From JAFECT01 sp035551675 (GTDB lineage Bacteria; Pseudomonadota; Alphaproteobacteria; Caulobacterales; Caulobacteraceae): a DNA stretch of 64,000 nucleotides. Under the pieces are notes generated by a model. That model was not told where the DNA came from. It made no database searches and saw only the letters and a list, made by a program, of their open reading frames with translations. This document shows positions 1 to 8,970 of this stretch, in pieces; the stretch's first letter is position 1, and the number at the start of each line of letters is the position of its first letter. The stretch spans positions 186,001-250,000 of the forward strand of contig DASZMV010000037.1 in assembly GCA_035551675.1 (NCBI GenBank), written 5' to 3'. The position numbers and the translations under genes were made by a program.

Positions 1-422
1 ACGATGTAGGCCGCGTAGCGGTCGGTGAGGCTGAGCTTCTTGCCGGTGCGGCTGTCGCCGGGGAGGCCGGTTCCGACTTCACCCTCGACGCCGAAATAGG
101 GGCCGAAGCGCACGCCGGCCTGGGCGTTGAAGATGCCGGTGTCGCCGGGCGCGGTCGACCCGTTACCGGACGTACCGCCGATCCCCATGGTTCCGTAGGT
201 GGTCAGGTCGCCCAGCGAGAACGCCGGGTCGGACTTCTCGGGCTTTGCCGCCGGGATCGGAGCCTCGGCCGGTGCGGGAGAGGGGACGCTGTCGGGGGCC
301 GGGGTCGCCGCCGCATCGGCCGGGGCCGGTGAAGCGGCCTCCTGCGCAAACGCCGGCGCAGCCAGCAAAACCAGGCCCGCTCCGAGTACCGCCGCCCCAG
401 CCTTAACGCCGATCGCACGCAT
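1..422 (-). CDS. Outer-membrane beta-barrel protein, N-terminal part (gene runs off the left edge)
   Basis: Only the first 140 residues are inside the window. They start with a signal peptide (MRAIGVKAGAAVLGAGLVLLAAPAFAQ, cut after AFA-Q), followed by a linker of about 35 residues rich in Ala and Pro. After the linker come alternating polar and hydrophobic stretches (TYGTMGIGGTSG, NAQAGVRFGPYFGVEGEVGTGL) of the kind seen at the first strands of OmpA/OmpW-like porin barrels. The ATG at 422 has a strong ribosome site (GGAGG) just upstream. The protein should sit in the outer membrane, but which barrel family it belongs to cannot be told without the rest. The gene is divergent from the small membrane protein at 604, with 181 bp between them. 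Confidence 0.75.
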   Translation of the reverse strand, partial: MRAIGVKAGAAVLGAGLVLLAAPAFAQEAASPAPADAAATPAPDSVPSPAPAEAPIPAAKPEKSDPAFSLGDLTTYGTMGIGGTSGNGSTAPGDTGIFNAQAGVRFGPYFGVEGEVGTGLPGDSRTGKKLSLTDRYAAYI

Positions 423-603
423 GCGCGCCTCCTCCGACGAACGCGTTTGGGGACAGGTACGGTGGCGCTCAGGCCCCAATGGGGCGCGATCTGGACCCAA
501 TCTTGGCCCTGGGATGAACAGAGCCGCACGCCTGGACGTTGTGCTGCCGGGCCACCCCCGCCGCGGATGTGTAGGGTGGCCGGGGACAGGAGGGAGGCGG
601 ACC

Positions 604-1017
604 TTGACCCTGGAGGGGCTGCTCACGCGCAAGCGCATCCTGATCGGCGCCGCCGTGGCCTATTGGGTCATTGCGGTCCTGTTCGCCTACGGCATGGGGG
701 TGCACGAGCGGGGGCGCATCGTCTCGGCCATGCACGGGCTCGCGCGCTTCTACCCGGGCGATGCGCGACTGAGCCACGTCGACCGCGCCGCGACGGAGGA
801 GGGCAGCGAGGCGGAAATGGTCGCCCTGCTCATGTTCGGCGCCCTGTTCCTGATCCTGATCGTCGTCCGGCGCGCCTGGCTGGTGCTGCGGGTCGACGCC
901 GACGAACGCGTAGCACTTCGCCGCGCCGCCCGGCGCGCGCGGTTCGAGATGGACGTGAGCGCGCCGATCCTGGCCGACCCCACCGCATCGGAGCCGCCCG
1001 TCGAACCGGCGGGTTAG
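604..1017 (+). CDS. Small two-helix membrane protein, function unknown
   Basis: The protein has 137 residues and no family I recognise. Two hydrophobic segments are clear, at about residues 11-32 (ILIGAAVAYWVIAVLFAYGMGV) and 72-92 (VALLMFGALFLILIVVRRAWLVL). Between them lies a polar loop of about 40 residues with several charged groups; the tail after the second helix is Arg-rich and then Pro-rich. The reading frame is open further upstream into the divergent gene, but a TTG at 604 with a GGAGGG ribosome site about 8 bases ahead is the best start, because it puts the first helix close to the N terminus. An inner-membrane location is inferred from hydrophobicity alone. Confidence 0.6.
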   Translation: MTLEGLLTRKRILIGAAVAYWVIAVLFAYGMGVHERGRIVSAMHGLARFYPGDARLSHVDRAATEEGSEAEMVALLMFGALFLILIVVRRAWLVLRVDADERVALRRAARRARFEMDVSAPILADPTASEPPVEPAG

Positions 1018-1095
1018 TCCGGCCGGTCGGCTTCGCGCGGTGTTAGACCCCGGCCGCGCCAGTCGTTAGGATCGCGGCTTCGAGGGGAACTTCAC

Positions 1096-1734
1096 ATGAC
1101 CATCAAAGTCATCGGCGCGGGCCTGGGACGCACCGGAACCATGTCGTTCAAGCGCGCCATGGACATTCTGGGACTCGGCCCCTGCTATCACATGTACGAA
1201 GTGATCGAGAATCCGGCGGCGATCGAGTTCTGGCGCCGCGCGGGCGACGGCGACCTCGGCGATCTGGCGCAGATCTTCGCCGGCTACAACTCCACCTGCG
1301 ACTGGCCGACGGCGCGGTGGTATCGCGAACAGGCCGAGCGTTGGCCCGACGCCAAGGTGGTGCTGACCGTGCGCGATCCCGACGCCTGGTTCCGTTCGAC
1401 CCAGGCCACCATCTTCGCCGAGCGCGGCGGCCCCGACGTCAACGCCCAACCGTTCAACCGCATGCTGCAGAGCGTGGTTTTCAACCCGCTCGGCGACGGG
1501 CGTCACGACCGCGACAAAGCGGTCGCCTTCTTCAACGCGCACAACGAAGAGGTGAAGCGCACCATCCCGGCCGACCGCCTACTGGTCTATGAAGCGAGCC
1601 AGGGCTGGACGCCGCTGTGCGCCTTTCTCGGCTTGCCGGTCCCGGACGAAGCTTTCCCGCTCACCAACACCACCGGCGAATTTGTCGCCCGCATCGAAGC
1701 GCGCAAGGCGGAGAAGATGGCGGAGAAGGGGTGA
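1096..1734 (+). CDS. Sulfotransferase family protein (Sulfotransfer_4 type)
   Basis: The protein has 212 residues, the normal size for the short cytoplasmic sulfotransferase-like family. It opens with IKVIGAGLGRTGTMSFKRAM, the loop that in sulfotransferases holds the 5'-phosphosulfate of PAPS. A second conserved stretch, VVLTVRDPDAWFRS (about residues 90-103), matches the 3'-phosphate-binding region with its Arg and Ser. No signal peptide is present, so it should be cytoplasmic. Family members transfer sulfate to small molecules or sugars, and the substrate cannot be read from the sequence. The ATG has GAGGGGAAC ahead of it. It appears to be a single-gene unit. Confidence 0.8.
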   Translation: MTIKVIGAGLGRTGTMSFKRAMDILGLGPCYHMYEVIENPAAIEFWRRAGDGDLGDLAQIFAGYNSTCDWPTARWYREQAERWPDAKVVLTVRDPDAWFRSTQATIFAERGGPDVNAQPFNRMLQSVVFNPLGDGRHDRDKAVAFFNAHNEEVKRTIPADRLLVYEASQGWTPLCAFLGLPVPDEAFPLTNTTGEFVARIEARKAEKMAEKG

Positions 1735-1782
1735 CGCCGATCGGGTGATGAACCCGCCCTGCCGCCGTTGCGTTGCACCGGC

Positions 1783-2514
1783 ATGGCGCACGCGCATTTC
1801 CCCGTCTGGCTGCACGCCCTGTCGATCCTCTCGCTCGCTGTCGCGATCGTGTGCGCGGCCGCCATCGTGATCGACGAGACGCGGCGGCGCCAGAGGATGT
1901 GGATCATGGCGCTGGTATGGCCGCTGACCGCATTGTTCGGCAGCTTGCTGTGGCTCGCGTTCTATTGGCGATGGGGCCGCGGCGCCGATCCGCGACAATC
2001 TCGGCCGCAACCCCAAGACGCCCCGCAAGACACTCCCATGCCGGTCGCCATCGCCAAGAGCGCGAGCCACTGCGGCGCCGGCTGCGCGCTGGGCGACCTG
2101 ATCGCCGAGTGGCTCGCCTTCGCCGTCCCCGGCGTCGCGCTCGCGTTCGGATGGAAGACGCTATTTGCGGACAAGACCTTCGCCGTCTGGGTGCTCGACT
2201 TCGTCGTCGCTTTCGCCCTCGGCGTCGCGTTTCAGTATTTCACCATCGCGCCCGTGCGCCACTTGTCGCCAAAAGACGGAATCGTCGCCGCGCTGAAGGC
2301 CGACGCCGCGTCGATCGCATCGTGGCAGGCAGGCATGTACGCCGCCATGGCCGCCATCCAATTCCTTTGGCTCCGTCCCGCCTACGGGTCCGTCGCCCCC
2401 GTCGACTCCCCGGAGTTCTGGTTCGCCATGCAAATCGCCATGCTCTGCGGCTTCGTTACGGCCTACCCGATCAACTGGCTGCTGGTGAAGACGGGGGTAA
2501 AGGAGAGGATGTGA
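1783..2514 (+). CDS. DUF4396-type integral membrane protein
   Basis: The protein has about 243 residues, with hydrophobic helices near residues 5-28, 40-60, 105-125, 132-155, 180-200 and 215-235. The stretch SHCGAGCALGDLIAEWLAF and the later FQYFTIAPVRHLSP are the signature blocks I associate with the DUF4396 family; the two Cys and one His there look like a metal site. The function of the family is not established. The N-terminal quarter ends in a polar linker rich in Gln, Pro and Asp. The start is uncertain: ATG 1783 puts the first helix right after MAHAHFP, while TTG 1768 would add five residues, and neither has a good ribosome site. Confidence 0.7.
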   Translation: MAHAHFPVWLHALSILSLAVAIVCAAAIVIDETRRRQRMWIMALVWPLTALFGSLLWLAFYWRWGRGADPRQSRPQPQDAPQDTPMPVAIAKSASHCGAGCALGDLIAEWLAFAVPGVALAFGWKTLFADKTFAVWVLDFVVAFALGVAFQYFTIAPVRHLSPKDGIVAALKADAASIASWQAGMYAAMAAIQFLWLRPAYGSVAPVDSPEFWFAMQIAMLCGFVTAYPINWLLVKTGVKERM

Positions 2515-2577
2515 GGGGGGCCACCGGCCGGGTGATCGCCATATCGATCGCGGGCCCGAGACTTACTGATCCGGCAA

Positions 2578-2594
2578 CCGATTTTCCAAATCGG
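2578..2594. promoter_or_regulatory. Short dyad upstream of the CocE-type hydrolase
   Basis: CCGATTT-TCC-AAATCGG is a perfect 7-base inverted repeat 50 bases before the ATG at 2645. A second, imperfect dyad (ATTTTCC/GGGAAAT) overlaps it. It could be an operator or a short hairpin in the leader; there is no further support. Confidence 0.25.
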
Positions 2595-2644
2595 GAAATC
2601 CTGCCTATGGTGGCGTCTTGCAAGTCTCGGCAGGACCAACTTCC

Positions 2645-4531
2645 ATGATCGTCAAGCGTATCCTCGCGTTCCTCCTCGCCTTCTCCCTGGCCGGCGGTCC
2701 GGCCCTGGCGCAGGACTTCAGCAAGTACAGCGAGGAAGGCCTCCAGAAGGAGCTGTCCCAGGTCGCGGTCTCGCGGCTCGGCGTCATGGTGCCCATGCGC
2801 GACGGCGTGGTCCTGTCCACCGACATCTACACCCCGGCCAAGGGCAAGGGTCCCTATCCGACCATCCTGTGGAAGACGCCGTACAACGAGCACAAGATCA
2901 AGGGCGGCACCCTGCGCTACGCACTGCAGGCGGTGGAGCGCGGCTACGTCTTCATCGTGCAGAACGAACGCGGCCGGTATTTCTCCGGCGGCAAATACGA
3001 AATTCTCGGCAAGCCCCAGACCGACGGCTATGACACCCTGACCTGGATCGCGAAACAGGACTGGTCGAACGGCAAGGTCGGCACGCTCGGCTGTTCGTCG
3101 TCGGCCGAGTGGCAACTGGCGCTCGCCGCGCAACACCACCCGGCGCATGCCGCGATGGTTCCCATGTCGGCCGGCGCCGGCATCGGCAAGGTCGGGCCGT
3201 TCTGGGAGCAGGGCAACTGGTACACCGGCGGCGTGCCGCGCAACCTGTTCATCGTCTGGCTCTACGGCGTCGACAATCCGCTGCGCGCGCAACTGCCCCC
3301 GGGCCTCGACGAAAAGATGCAGGCCCGCGTCGAGGAATATAACGATCTCGCCGCCACAAAGCCCAAGGTCGACTGGACCAAACAGATCCGCCATTTGCCG
3401 GTCGATGAGATGCTGACCTCGATGGGCGAGCCGCCGGCCACCTTCGAACAGTTCATCGCGCGCACGCCCGCCGATCCGGCGTGGCGCCAGGGCGGCCTCT
3501 ATCACGACGACATGCCGTGGGGCGTGCCGGCCCTGTGGTTCGACACCTGGTACGACGTCTCGATCGGCCCGAACCTGGCGCTGTTCAACCACGCCCAGCA
3601 GGCCGGCGTAACGCAAGAGGTGCGCGACAACCAGTACGCCGTGGTCGCGCCCGGCCCGCATTGTTCCTACGAGCGCCTCGGCCCGCACATGCAGGTCGGC
3701 GACCGCGACATGGGCGACACCAGCTTCGACGTCGACGGCGCGATCTTCTCCTGGTTCGACCGCTGGCTGAAGAACGATCCGAACGCCTTCCCCGCCACCA
3801 CGCCGCACGTGCGCTACTACGAGATGGGGGCCAACACCTGGAAGGCGTCGGAAACCTGGCCGCCCAAGGACGTGCAGTCGCTGCGCCTCTATCTCGCCAG
3901 CGGCGGCCACGCCAACAGCCTCTACGGCGACGGCAAGCTCGTGCGCACCCCGCCCACCGCGGGCCAGGCGGACGATCACTTCCGCTACGATCCGATGAAC
4001 CCGGTGCAGACCATCGGCGGCGGCGACTGCTGCAACGGCGGCCTCGTCCAGCCCGGCGCCTACGACCAGCGGCCGGTAGAGGCGCGTAGCGACGTGCTGG
4101 TCTACACCTCAGACCCGCTGACCGCGCCGGTGGATATCGCGGGCTATGTCGACGCGATGCTGAAGGTCTCGTCCGACGCGCGCGACACCGACTTCGCCGT
4201 CAAGCTGGTCGACGTGGCGCCCGACGGCACCGCCTGGATCATCGGCGACACCATCCTGCGCGCGCGCTACCGCGACGGCTACGACAAGTCGGTGATGATG
4301 CAGCCGGGCAAGGTCTACGCCATCCACCCCACGCCGATGACCACCAGCCTGCAGTTCGGCGTAGGCCACCGCATCCGCGTGGAGATCACCTCGTCGGACT
4401 TCCCCAAGTTCGAACGCAACCTCAACACCGGCGGAAACAACGAGAAGGAAACCAAGGCGGTGGTCGCCGACAACACCATCCACCACGCGGGCGCGGACCT
4501 GTCTTACATCGACCTGCCCGTCGTGCCTTGA
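2645..4531 (+). CDS. CocE/NonD-family secreted hydrolase (X-Pro dipeptidyl-peptidase S15 fold)
   Basis: The protein has 628 residues with a clear signal peptide (MIVKRILAFLLAFSLAGGPALAQ), so it is exported. The alpha/beta-hydrolase core starts near residue 45 (MVPMRDGVVLSTDIYTPA) and includes YPTILWKTPYNE and NERGRYFSGGKY, typical of the CocE/S15 group. The nucleophile elbow reads GTLGCSSSAEWQ in place of the usual G-x-S-Y-x-G; the charge-relay His is probably in APGPHCSYE. The C-terminal third (PLTAPVDIAGYVDAMLKVSSDARDTDF onward) is the jelly-roll domain of the family. Members cleave acyl bonds in amides, esters or peptides; the substrate is unknown. ATG 2645 is chosen over an upstream TTG at 2618 because it begins the signal peptide. 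Confidence 0.85.
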   Translation: MIVKRILAFLLAFSLAGGPALAQDFSKYSEEGLQKELSQVAVSRLGVMVPMRDGVVLSTDIYTPAKGKGPYPTILWKTPYNEHKIKGGTLRYALQAVERGYVFIVQNERGRYFSGGKYEILGKPQTDGYDTLTWIAKQDWSNGKVGTLGCSSSAEWQLALAAQHHPAHAAMVPMSAGAGIGKVGPFWEQGNWYTGGVPRNLFIVWLYGVDNPLRAQLPPGLDEKMQARVEEYNDLAATKPKVDWTKQIRHLPVDEMLTSMGEPPATFEQFIARTPADPAWRQGGLYHDDMPWGVPALWFDTWYDVSIGPNLALFNHAQQAGVTQEVRDNQYAVVAPGPHCSYERLGPHMQVGDRDMGDTSFDVDGAIFSWFDRWLKNDPNAFPATTPHVRYYEMGANTWKASETWPPKDVQSLRLYLASGGHANSLYGDGKLVRTPPTAGQADDHFRYDPMNPVQTIGGGDCCNGGLVQPGAYDQRPVEARSDVLVYTSDPLTAPVDIAGYVDAMLKVSSDARDTDFAVKLVDVAPDGTAWIIGDTILRARYRDGYDKSVMMQPGKVYAIHPTPMTTSLQFGVGHRIRVEITSSDFPKFERNLNTGGNNEKETKAVVADNTIHHAGADLSYIDLPVVP

Positions 4532-4550
4532 GCCGCCGTGCCGGCAAACT

Positions 4551-5480
4551 TCAGGTCGGTTTAACGGACAGCGCAACCAGCGCCGACCCCAGACCGAACG
4601 CGCCGAGCACGCCGTTTACCGTCGCCTTCGCCGCGCGCAGGACCGGCGAACCTTCGATGCGCGCGCGCAGGCGCTGGTCGGCGTGATAGGGGGCGAGGGC
4701 TTCGGCCACGCTCGCGGTTTCGAGCGCCGGCGGCGGCGCGCTGCGTCCGACGAGTTTGCGCAAGGTCATCCCCGACACGTTGCGCGAGGTCATGTCGAGC
4801 GGTTTTAACCCCGCGCCGCGCAACAGCCGCCCGAGCGTTTGCGGCGTGAAATAGCTGAGGTGCTCGGGATTGATCGCGGTCCAGTCGCGGCCCTGCACCC
4901 GCGCATCCAGCGAGGCGATGTTCGGAACCGTCACATAGACGAGGCCGCCCGGGCGGGTGAGTTCGACGGTGCGCGCCAGAAAGGCCTGCGGCTCCGGCAG
5001 ATGCTCGAGCACTTCGAACAGGGTGCAGACGTCCCAGCTGTTCGCTTCGAGCTCGGCCGAGAACAGGTCGGTCTGGGTCACGGGAACGCCGTGCGACTGA
5101 CAGAAGTTCACCGCGGCGGACGACAACTCGATGCCGCGCGCGTTCCAGCCGCGTTGCGACGCCGTGTGGACGAAATGGCCGACGCCGCAGCCGACGTCGA
5201 GCACCGAACGCCCCGGGACGCGCCGCGCGAACGCGTCGAGCAGGGCCACGTAGCGTTGCTCGGTCAAGGGGTCGTAGGCGGAGGCCAGCGCCAGCCACTC
5301 CGGATCGCCGTAGTAGTCGTAGAGTGCTTCAGAATAGGACTGACCCCAATCGGCCAGATACCGGCCGCCGCAGGCCCCGCAGGTGAGAACCGCGCCGCGC
5401 GCGCCCTCGAGTCGCTTCGAGGGCGTGTTTGCTCCGCAATGGGTGCAGGGCGCTGCGATGGGCGACTGGGTTCCGTGCAT
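4551..5480 (-). CDS. Class I SAM-dependent methyltransferase with N-terminal zinc-ribbon-like segment
   Basis: The protein has 309 residues. Residues 12-40 carry two Cys pairs (CTHCG and CGACGGRY) that could hold zinc. The Rossmann methyltransferase domain follows: motif I is VLDVGCGVGHFVH (about residue 95), the acidic residue binding the SAM ribose is in ARGIELS, and the later motifs are FEVLEHLPEP and RPGGLVYVTVPN. This layout, zinc ribbon plus Methyltransf_23/12, is common in enzymes that modify sugars or lipids in polysaccharide loci, but there are no such genes beside it, so the substrate is open. ATG 5480 has GAGGGG ahead of it. It converges on the hydrolase gene, 19 bases apart. Confidence 0.8.
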   Translation of the reverse strand: MHGTQSPIAAPCTHCGANTPSKRLEGARGAVLTCGACGGRYLADWGQSYSEALYDYYGDPEWLALASAYDPLTEQRYVALLDAFARRVPGRSVLDVGCGVGHFVHTASQRGWNARGIELSSAAVNFCQSHGVPVTQTDLFSAELEANSWDVCTLFEVLEHLPEPQAFLARTVELTRPGGLVYVTVPNIASLDARVQGRDWTAINPEHLSYFTPQTLGRLLRGAGLKPLDMTSRNVSGMTLRKLVGRSAPPPALETASVAEALAPYHADQRLRARIEGSPVLRAAKATVNGVLGAFGLGSALVALSVKPT

Positions 5481-5664
5481 GACCCCTCACTCGTACCGAG
5501 GCGCGGCGCCCTCGACACACGCACTCGCTGTCACGGCGCCGAAATTCGCCGCGACGTTGCAGAGTTCGATACTCAACCATGGCCTTGCGGGGAAGGTTCC
5601 GATCGCGGCCGGGCCGATTTTTCGACGTAACTATGTTCGGCGACCAATGAGATGCGTGGCGAAG

Positions 5665-7947
5665 CTAAAGCAGCTTCTCGATCCGCACCGGCAGTTCGCG
5701 GATGCGTACGCCCGTCGCGTGAAAGACGGCGTTGGCCACCGCCGCGTTCATGCCGGTGATGCCGAGTTCGCCGACGCCCTTCACGCCGAGCAGGTTGACG
5801 ATCTTGTCCTCCTCGGGGATCAGGATCACGTCGGCTGTCCCGATGTCGGCGTTCACCGGCACCAGATATTCCGCCAGGTCGTCGTTGTAGTAGCGCGCCG
5901 TGCGCCGGTCGATTTCGGTGGCTTCGTGCAGCGCCGCGCTGATTCCCCAGATCATGCCGCCCATCAACTGGCTTTTGGCGGTCACTGGATTGAGAATCCG
6001 GCCCGCCGCGAAGGCGCCGACCGCGCGCGGCGCGCGCACCTCGCGGGTGAGGCGGTGCACGCGCACCTCGACGAACTGGGCGCCGAAGGCGTAGCGCATG
6101 TCGGGCATTTCGGATCCGCGCGCGGCGGACATCTGGCCCTGGCTCAGTTTCGCGATGCTGTCGGGCGGCGCGCCCTGGGGCACGTTTTCCTCGTAGCACT
6201 CGACAAAGCTGCCGACGCGTTCCACCGCGGTCTTCAGCGGCTCCTTGCCGCTGGGTCCGATCAGTTGACCCCCGCCGAGACGAAGGCTCGCGGGATCGGC
6301 GCCCCTGAACGGCGACTTGTCGTCGGCCACCGCGGCGCGGGCGATGCGATCGCGCACGCTGTCGCAGGCTTTCGCCACCGCGTTGGAGATCGCCGAGCCG
6401 TGCATCGAGCCCGCCGACAGGCCCGCCGGCGGCAGGTCGGAATCGCCGATCGCCACCTCGACGTCCTCGACTTTCACACCCAGCCGATCGGCGGCGCAGA
6501 GCGCGATCACCGTGTACGAGCCGGTGCCGACGTCGATCGCAGCCATCTCCACCCGCGCCTTGCCGTCCGGACCCAGCCGCACGCGCGCGCTGGCCGCGCC
6601 GATGTTGGCCGGATAGGCCGCGGTCGCATAGCCGTAGCCGACCAGCCAGTCTCCGTCCCGCATGGCGCCGGGCTTCGGCTCGCGCCTGTCCCAGCCGAAC
6701 TGTTTCGCGCCCGCGTCGATGCATTCCCGCAGATGCCGGCTGGTGTAGGGCTTGCCCTCGATCGGCTCCTTCAGGGTGTCGTTGATCCGCCGCAGCTCCA
6801 GCGGATCCATGCCCAGGGCATAGGACAGCTCGTCCATGCCGCTCTCGAGCCCGAACATGTACGGCGTCTCGGGCGGCGCGCGCATGAAGCCCGGGGTGTT
6901 GCGGTCGGCGTGCACCATCGAGGTGCGGCTGAAGACGTTGGGGCAGGCGTAGACTCGCGTCGTCGTCGTCGTGCCCGAGACGTTGTAGTCGGTCGGCCGC
7001 GAGGTGACCTCCCAGCCCTCGTGGCTCAACGCGGTCAGCTTGCCGTCCCTGCCGGCGGCGAGCTTCACGTCCTGGCGCGTCTCCGCGCGGTAGGTGGCGA
7101 TGGTGAAGCCCTGGTCGCGCGTCGCCTCCAATCGCACCGGCCGGTTCAACCGCCGCGCCGCGACCGCGATCCAGGCCGTGCGCGCCGTCGCCGAGCCGCG
7201 CGAGCCGAAGGCGCCGCCGATGAAGCGCGACAGCGCGCGGATGCGCTCGGGCGGGAGCGTGAGCTGTTTCGCCAGCGTCGCGCGCATGCCGTGCACGAAC
7301 TGGGTCGATTCCCAGATGGTCAGCCGCCCGTCCTGCCAGGCGCAGGTGGTGGTGAACAGCTCCATCGGATTGTGGTGCTGGGTCGGCGTCTGGTAGCGGG
7401 CGGAGATCTTCACCGGCGCCGCGGCGAAGGCGGCGTCGAAATCGCCGACCTTCGGATCCTTGTGAGATTTCTCGACATCGGCGACGGCGACCGTCTCCAC
7501 GCCTGGGCTGTCGAAGCCGGCGGACGGCTTTTCCTCCGCATAGTCCACCCGCACGCGACGCGCCGCCTCGCGCGCGGCCTCGAAGGTCTCGGCCAGCACC
7601 ACGCCCACGATCTGGCCGTCATGCCAGACGCGGTCGGCTTCCATGGTGGTGGTTTGCTTGCCGCCCTTGCCGCCGGGCGGGGGCGGGGGCTTGGCTTCAT
7701 TGCCGACGTTCTGGAAGGTCAGCAGCTCGATATAGCCGGGAACCGCGCGCGCCTCGTCTTCGTGAAAGCCGGTGACGCGGCCGCGCGCGATCGAACTGGT
7801 GATCAGCCAGGCGTAGGCCGCGCCCGGCGCGGGCTCGTCCGACGCATAGCGCGCCGCGCCGGTGACCTTGGCGGGGCCGTCGATGCGGACTTCCGGATCG
7901 CCGATCTGCGCGAAACCGGCCTTGCGGCCTTCGACCGAACCGTCCAT
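5665..7947 (-). CDS. paoC: Molybdenum hydroxylase large subunit (xanthine dehydrogenase family, PaoC-like)
   Basis: The protein has 760 residues, full length for the molybdopterin-cytosine-dinucleotide subunit of the xanthine dehydrogenase/aldehyde oxidoreductase family. It starts with the a/b hammerhead domain (KVTGAARYASD). Later come the family blocks FIGGAFGSRG, MRAPPETPYMFGLES and IDVGTGSYTVIALCAADRLGV, and near the C terminus GVKGVGELGITGMNAAVANA, whose Glu in GELG is the catalytic base of the family. It is the last gene of a three-gene operon; its ATG lies next to the stop of the FAD subunit gene. The match of the partner subunits to E. coli PaoA/PaoB points to a periplasmic aldehyde oxidoreductase. 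The true substrate is inferred, not shown. Confidence 0.88.
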   Translation of the reverse strand: MDGSVEGRKAGFAQIGDPEVRIDGPAKVTGAARYASDEPAPGAAYAWLITSSIARGRVTGFHEDEARAVPGYIELLTFQNVGNEAKPPPPPGGKGGKQTTTMEADRVWHDGQIVGVVLAETFEAAREAARRVRVDYAEEKPSAGFDSPGVETVAVADVEKSHKDPKVGDFDAAFAAAPVKISARYQTPTQHHNPMELFTTTCAWQDGRLTIWESTQFVHGMRATLAKQLTLPPERIRALSRFIGGAFGSRGSATARTAWIAVAARRLNRPVRLEATRDQGFTIATYRAETRQDVKLAAGRDGKLTALSHEGWEVTSRPTDYNVSGTTTTTRVYACPNVFSRTSMVHADRNTPGFMRAPPETPYMFGLESGMDELSYALGMDPLELRRINDTLKEPIEGKPYTSRHLRECIDAGAKQFGWDRREPKPGAMRDGDWLVGYGYATAAYPANIGAASARVRLGPDGKARVEMAAIDVGTGSYTVIALCAADRLGVKVEDVEVAIGDSDLPPAGLSAGSMHGSAISNAVAKACDSVRDRIARAAVADDKSPFRGADPASLRLGGGQLIGPSGKEPLKTAVERVGSFVECYEENVPQGAPPDSIAKLSQGQMSAARGSEMPDMRYAFGAQFVEVRVHRLTREVRAPRAVGAFAAGRILNPVTAKSQLMGGMIWGISAALHEATEIDRRTARYYNDDLAEYLVPVNADIGTADVILIPEEDKIVNLLGVKGVGELGITGMNAAVANAVFHATGVRIRELPVRIEKLL

Positions 7948-7948
7948 T

Positions 7949-8968
7949 TCAGACCTCCATCGCCTGGGCCTGCATCAGGGCGCGCACCAGGGTGCGGCGT
8001 CCGAGCTCGGGCTTGAAGGCGTTCTGCTCGCGCGTGCGGGCGCCGGCGAAGGCCGCGTCCGCGGCGCGTCTGGCCTGGGCTTCGTCGAGGGGCTTGCCGT
8101 TCAAGACGGCCTCCGCCTCGTGCGCCCGCCAGGGCTTGGTCGCCACCCCGCCTAGGGCGATGCGCGCCTCGCGCACCGTTCCGCCGTCCATCGCCAAAGC
8201 CACCGCCGCCGAGGCGAGCGCGAACTCATAGGATTCGCGGTCCCGGATCTTCAGAAACAGCGACCGCCGCGTCCACGGACCCGCCGGGACCTCGAATCCC
8301 AGGATCAGGTCGCCGGGCTCCAGGTTGGTCTCGATCTCGGGCGTGTCGCCGGGCGCGCGATGAAGGTCCTCGAAACGCATCGTCCGCGAACCGCGATGAC
8401 CCAGGACGTTCACCCGTGCGTCGAGCGCGACCAGCGCATTGGCGAAGTCGCCGGGATAGGTGGCGATGCACTTGTCGGACACGCCGAGCACTGCATGCTT
8501 GCGGTTCACCCCTTCCAGCGCCGCGCAGCCGGAGCCGGGGTCGCGCTTGTTGCAGGCCCTGTAGCTCACGTCGCGGAAGTAGTTGCATCGCGTCCGCTGC
8601 AGCACATTGCCGCCGACGCTCGCCATGTTGCGAATCTGACCCGAGGCCGCGAGGTTCAGGCTCTCAGCGATCACCGGGTAATCACGTTTCACGTCCGGAT
8701 GGTCGGCGACGTCGGACATGCGCGCCAGGGCGCCCAGTCTCAGCCCATCGCCCGCGACCTCGATCGCGCCGTGCTGGTCCTGCAGGTCGTTGATGTCGAT
8801 GACGCGTTGCGGCCGCAGCACGTCGAGCTTCATATAGTCGATCAGGTTGGTGCCGCCGGCGAGGTACTGCGTCGGCCATTGCGTCTCGTTCTTCGGCGCC
8901 TCGGCGAGCGATGCGGCGTGCACCGCCGCGGCCGGGTCGGCGGCGCGGGCATAGTCGAACCGTTCCAT
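7949..8968 (-). CDS. paoB: FAD-binding subunit of molybdenum hydroxylase (PaoB-like, with extra 4Fe-4S motif)
   Basis: The protein has 339 residues. The N terminus (FDYARAADPAAAVHAA, then QYLAGGTNLIDYMKLDV) is the FAD-binding fold of CO-dehydrogenase/xanthine-dehydrogenase medium subunits. In the middle, an insert carries four cysteines in the order TRCNYFRD, RACNKRDPGSGCAA and DKCIATYPGD. This insert is characteristic of PaoB/YagS, where it holds an additional [4Fe-4S] cluster. The C-terminal domain (LGGVATKPWRAHEAEAVLNG) is also present. The start ATG at 8968 is two bases after the stop of the iron-sulfur subunit gene, so translation is probably coupled. It passes electrons from the molybdenum subunit to FAD and on to an acceptor. 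Confidence 0.88.
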   Translation of the reverse strand: MERFDYARAADPAAAVHAASLAEAPKNETQWPTQYLAGGTNLIDYMKLDVLRPQRVIDINDLQDQHGAIEVAGDGLRLGALARMSDVADHPDVKRDYPVIAESLNLAASGQIRNMASVGGNVLQRTRCNYFRDVSYRACNKRDPGSGCAALEGVNRKHAVLGVSDKCIATYPGDFANALVALDARVNVLGHRGSRTMRFEDLHRAPGDTPEIETNLEPGDLILGFEVPAGPWTRRSLFLKIRDRESYEFALASAAVALAMDGGTVREARIALGGVATKPWRAHEAEAVLNGKPLDEAQARRAADAAFAGARTREQNAFKPELGRRTLVRALMQAQAMEV

Positions 8969-8970
8969 CC

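Noticed and set aside
199..603. Upstream part of the frame of the small membrane protein
   Set aside because: It runs over the signal peptide and linker of the divergent outer-membrane protein; the TTG at 604 with its ribosome site is better.
5383..8016. 877-residue open frame on the plus strand opposite the molybdenum hydroxylase gene
   Set aside because: It has no family motifs, is His/Arg-rich, and lies over a well-supported gene on the other strand.
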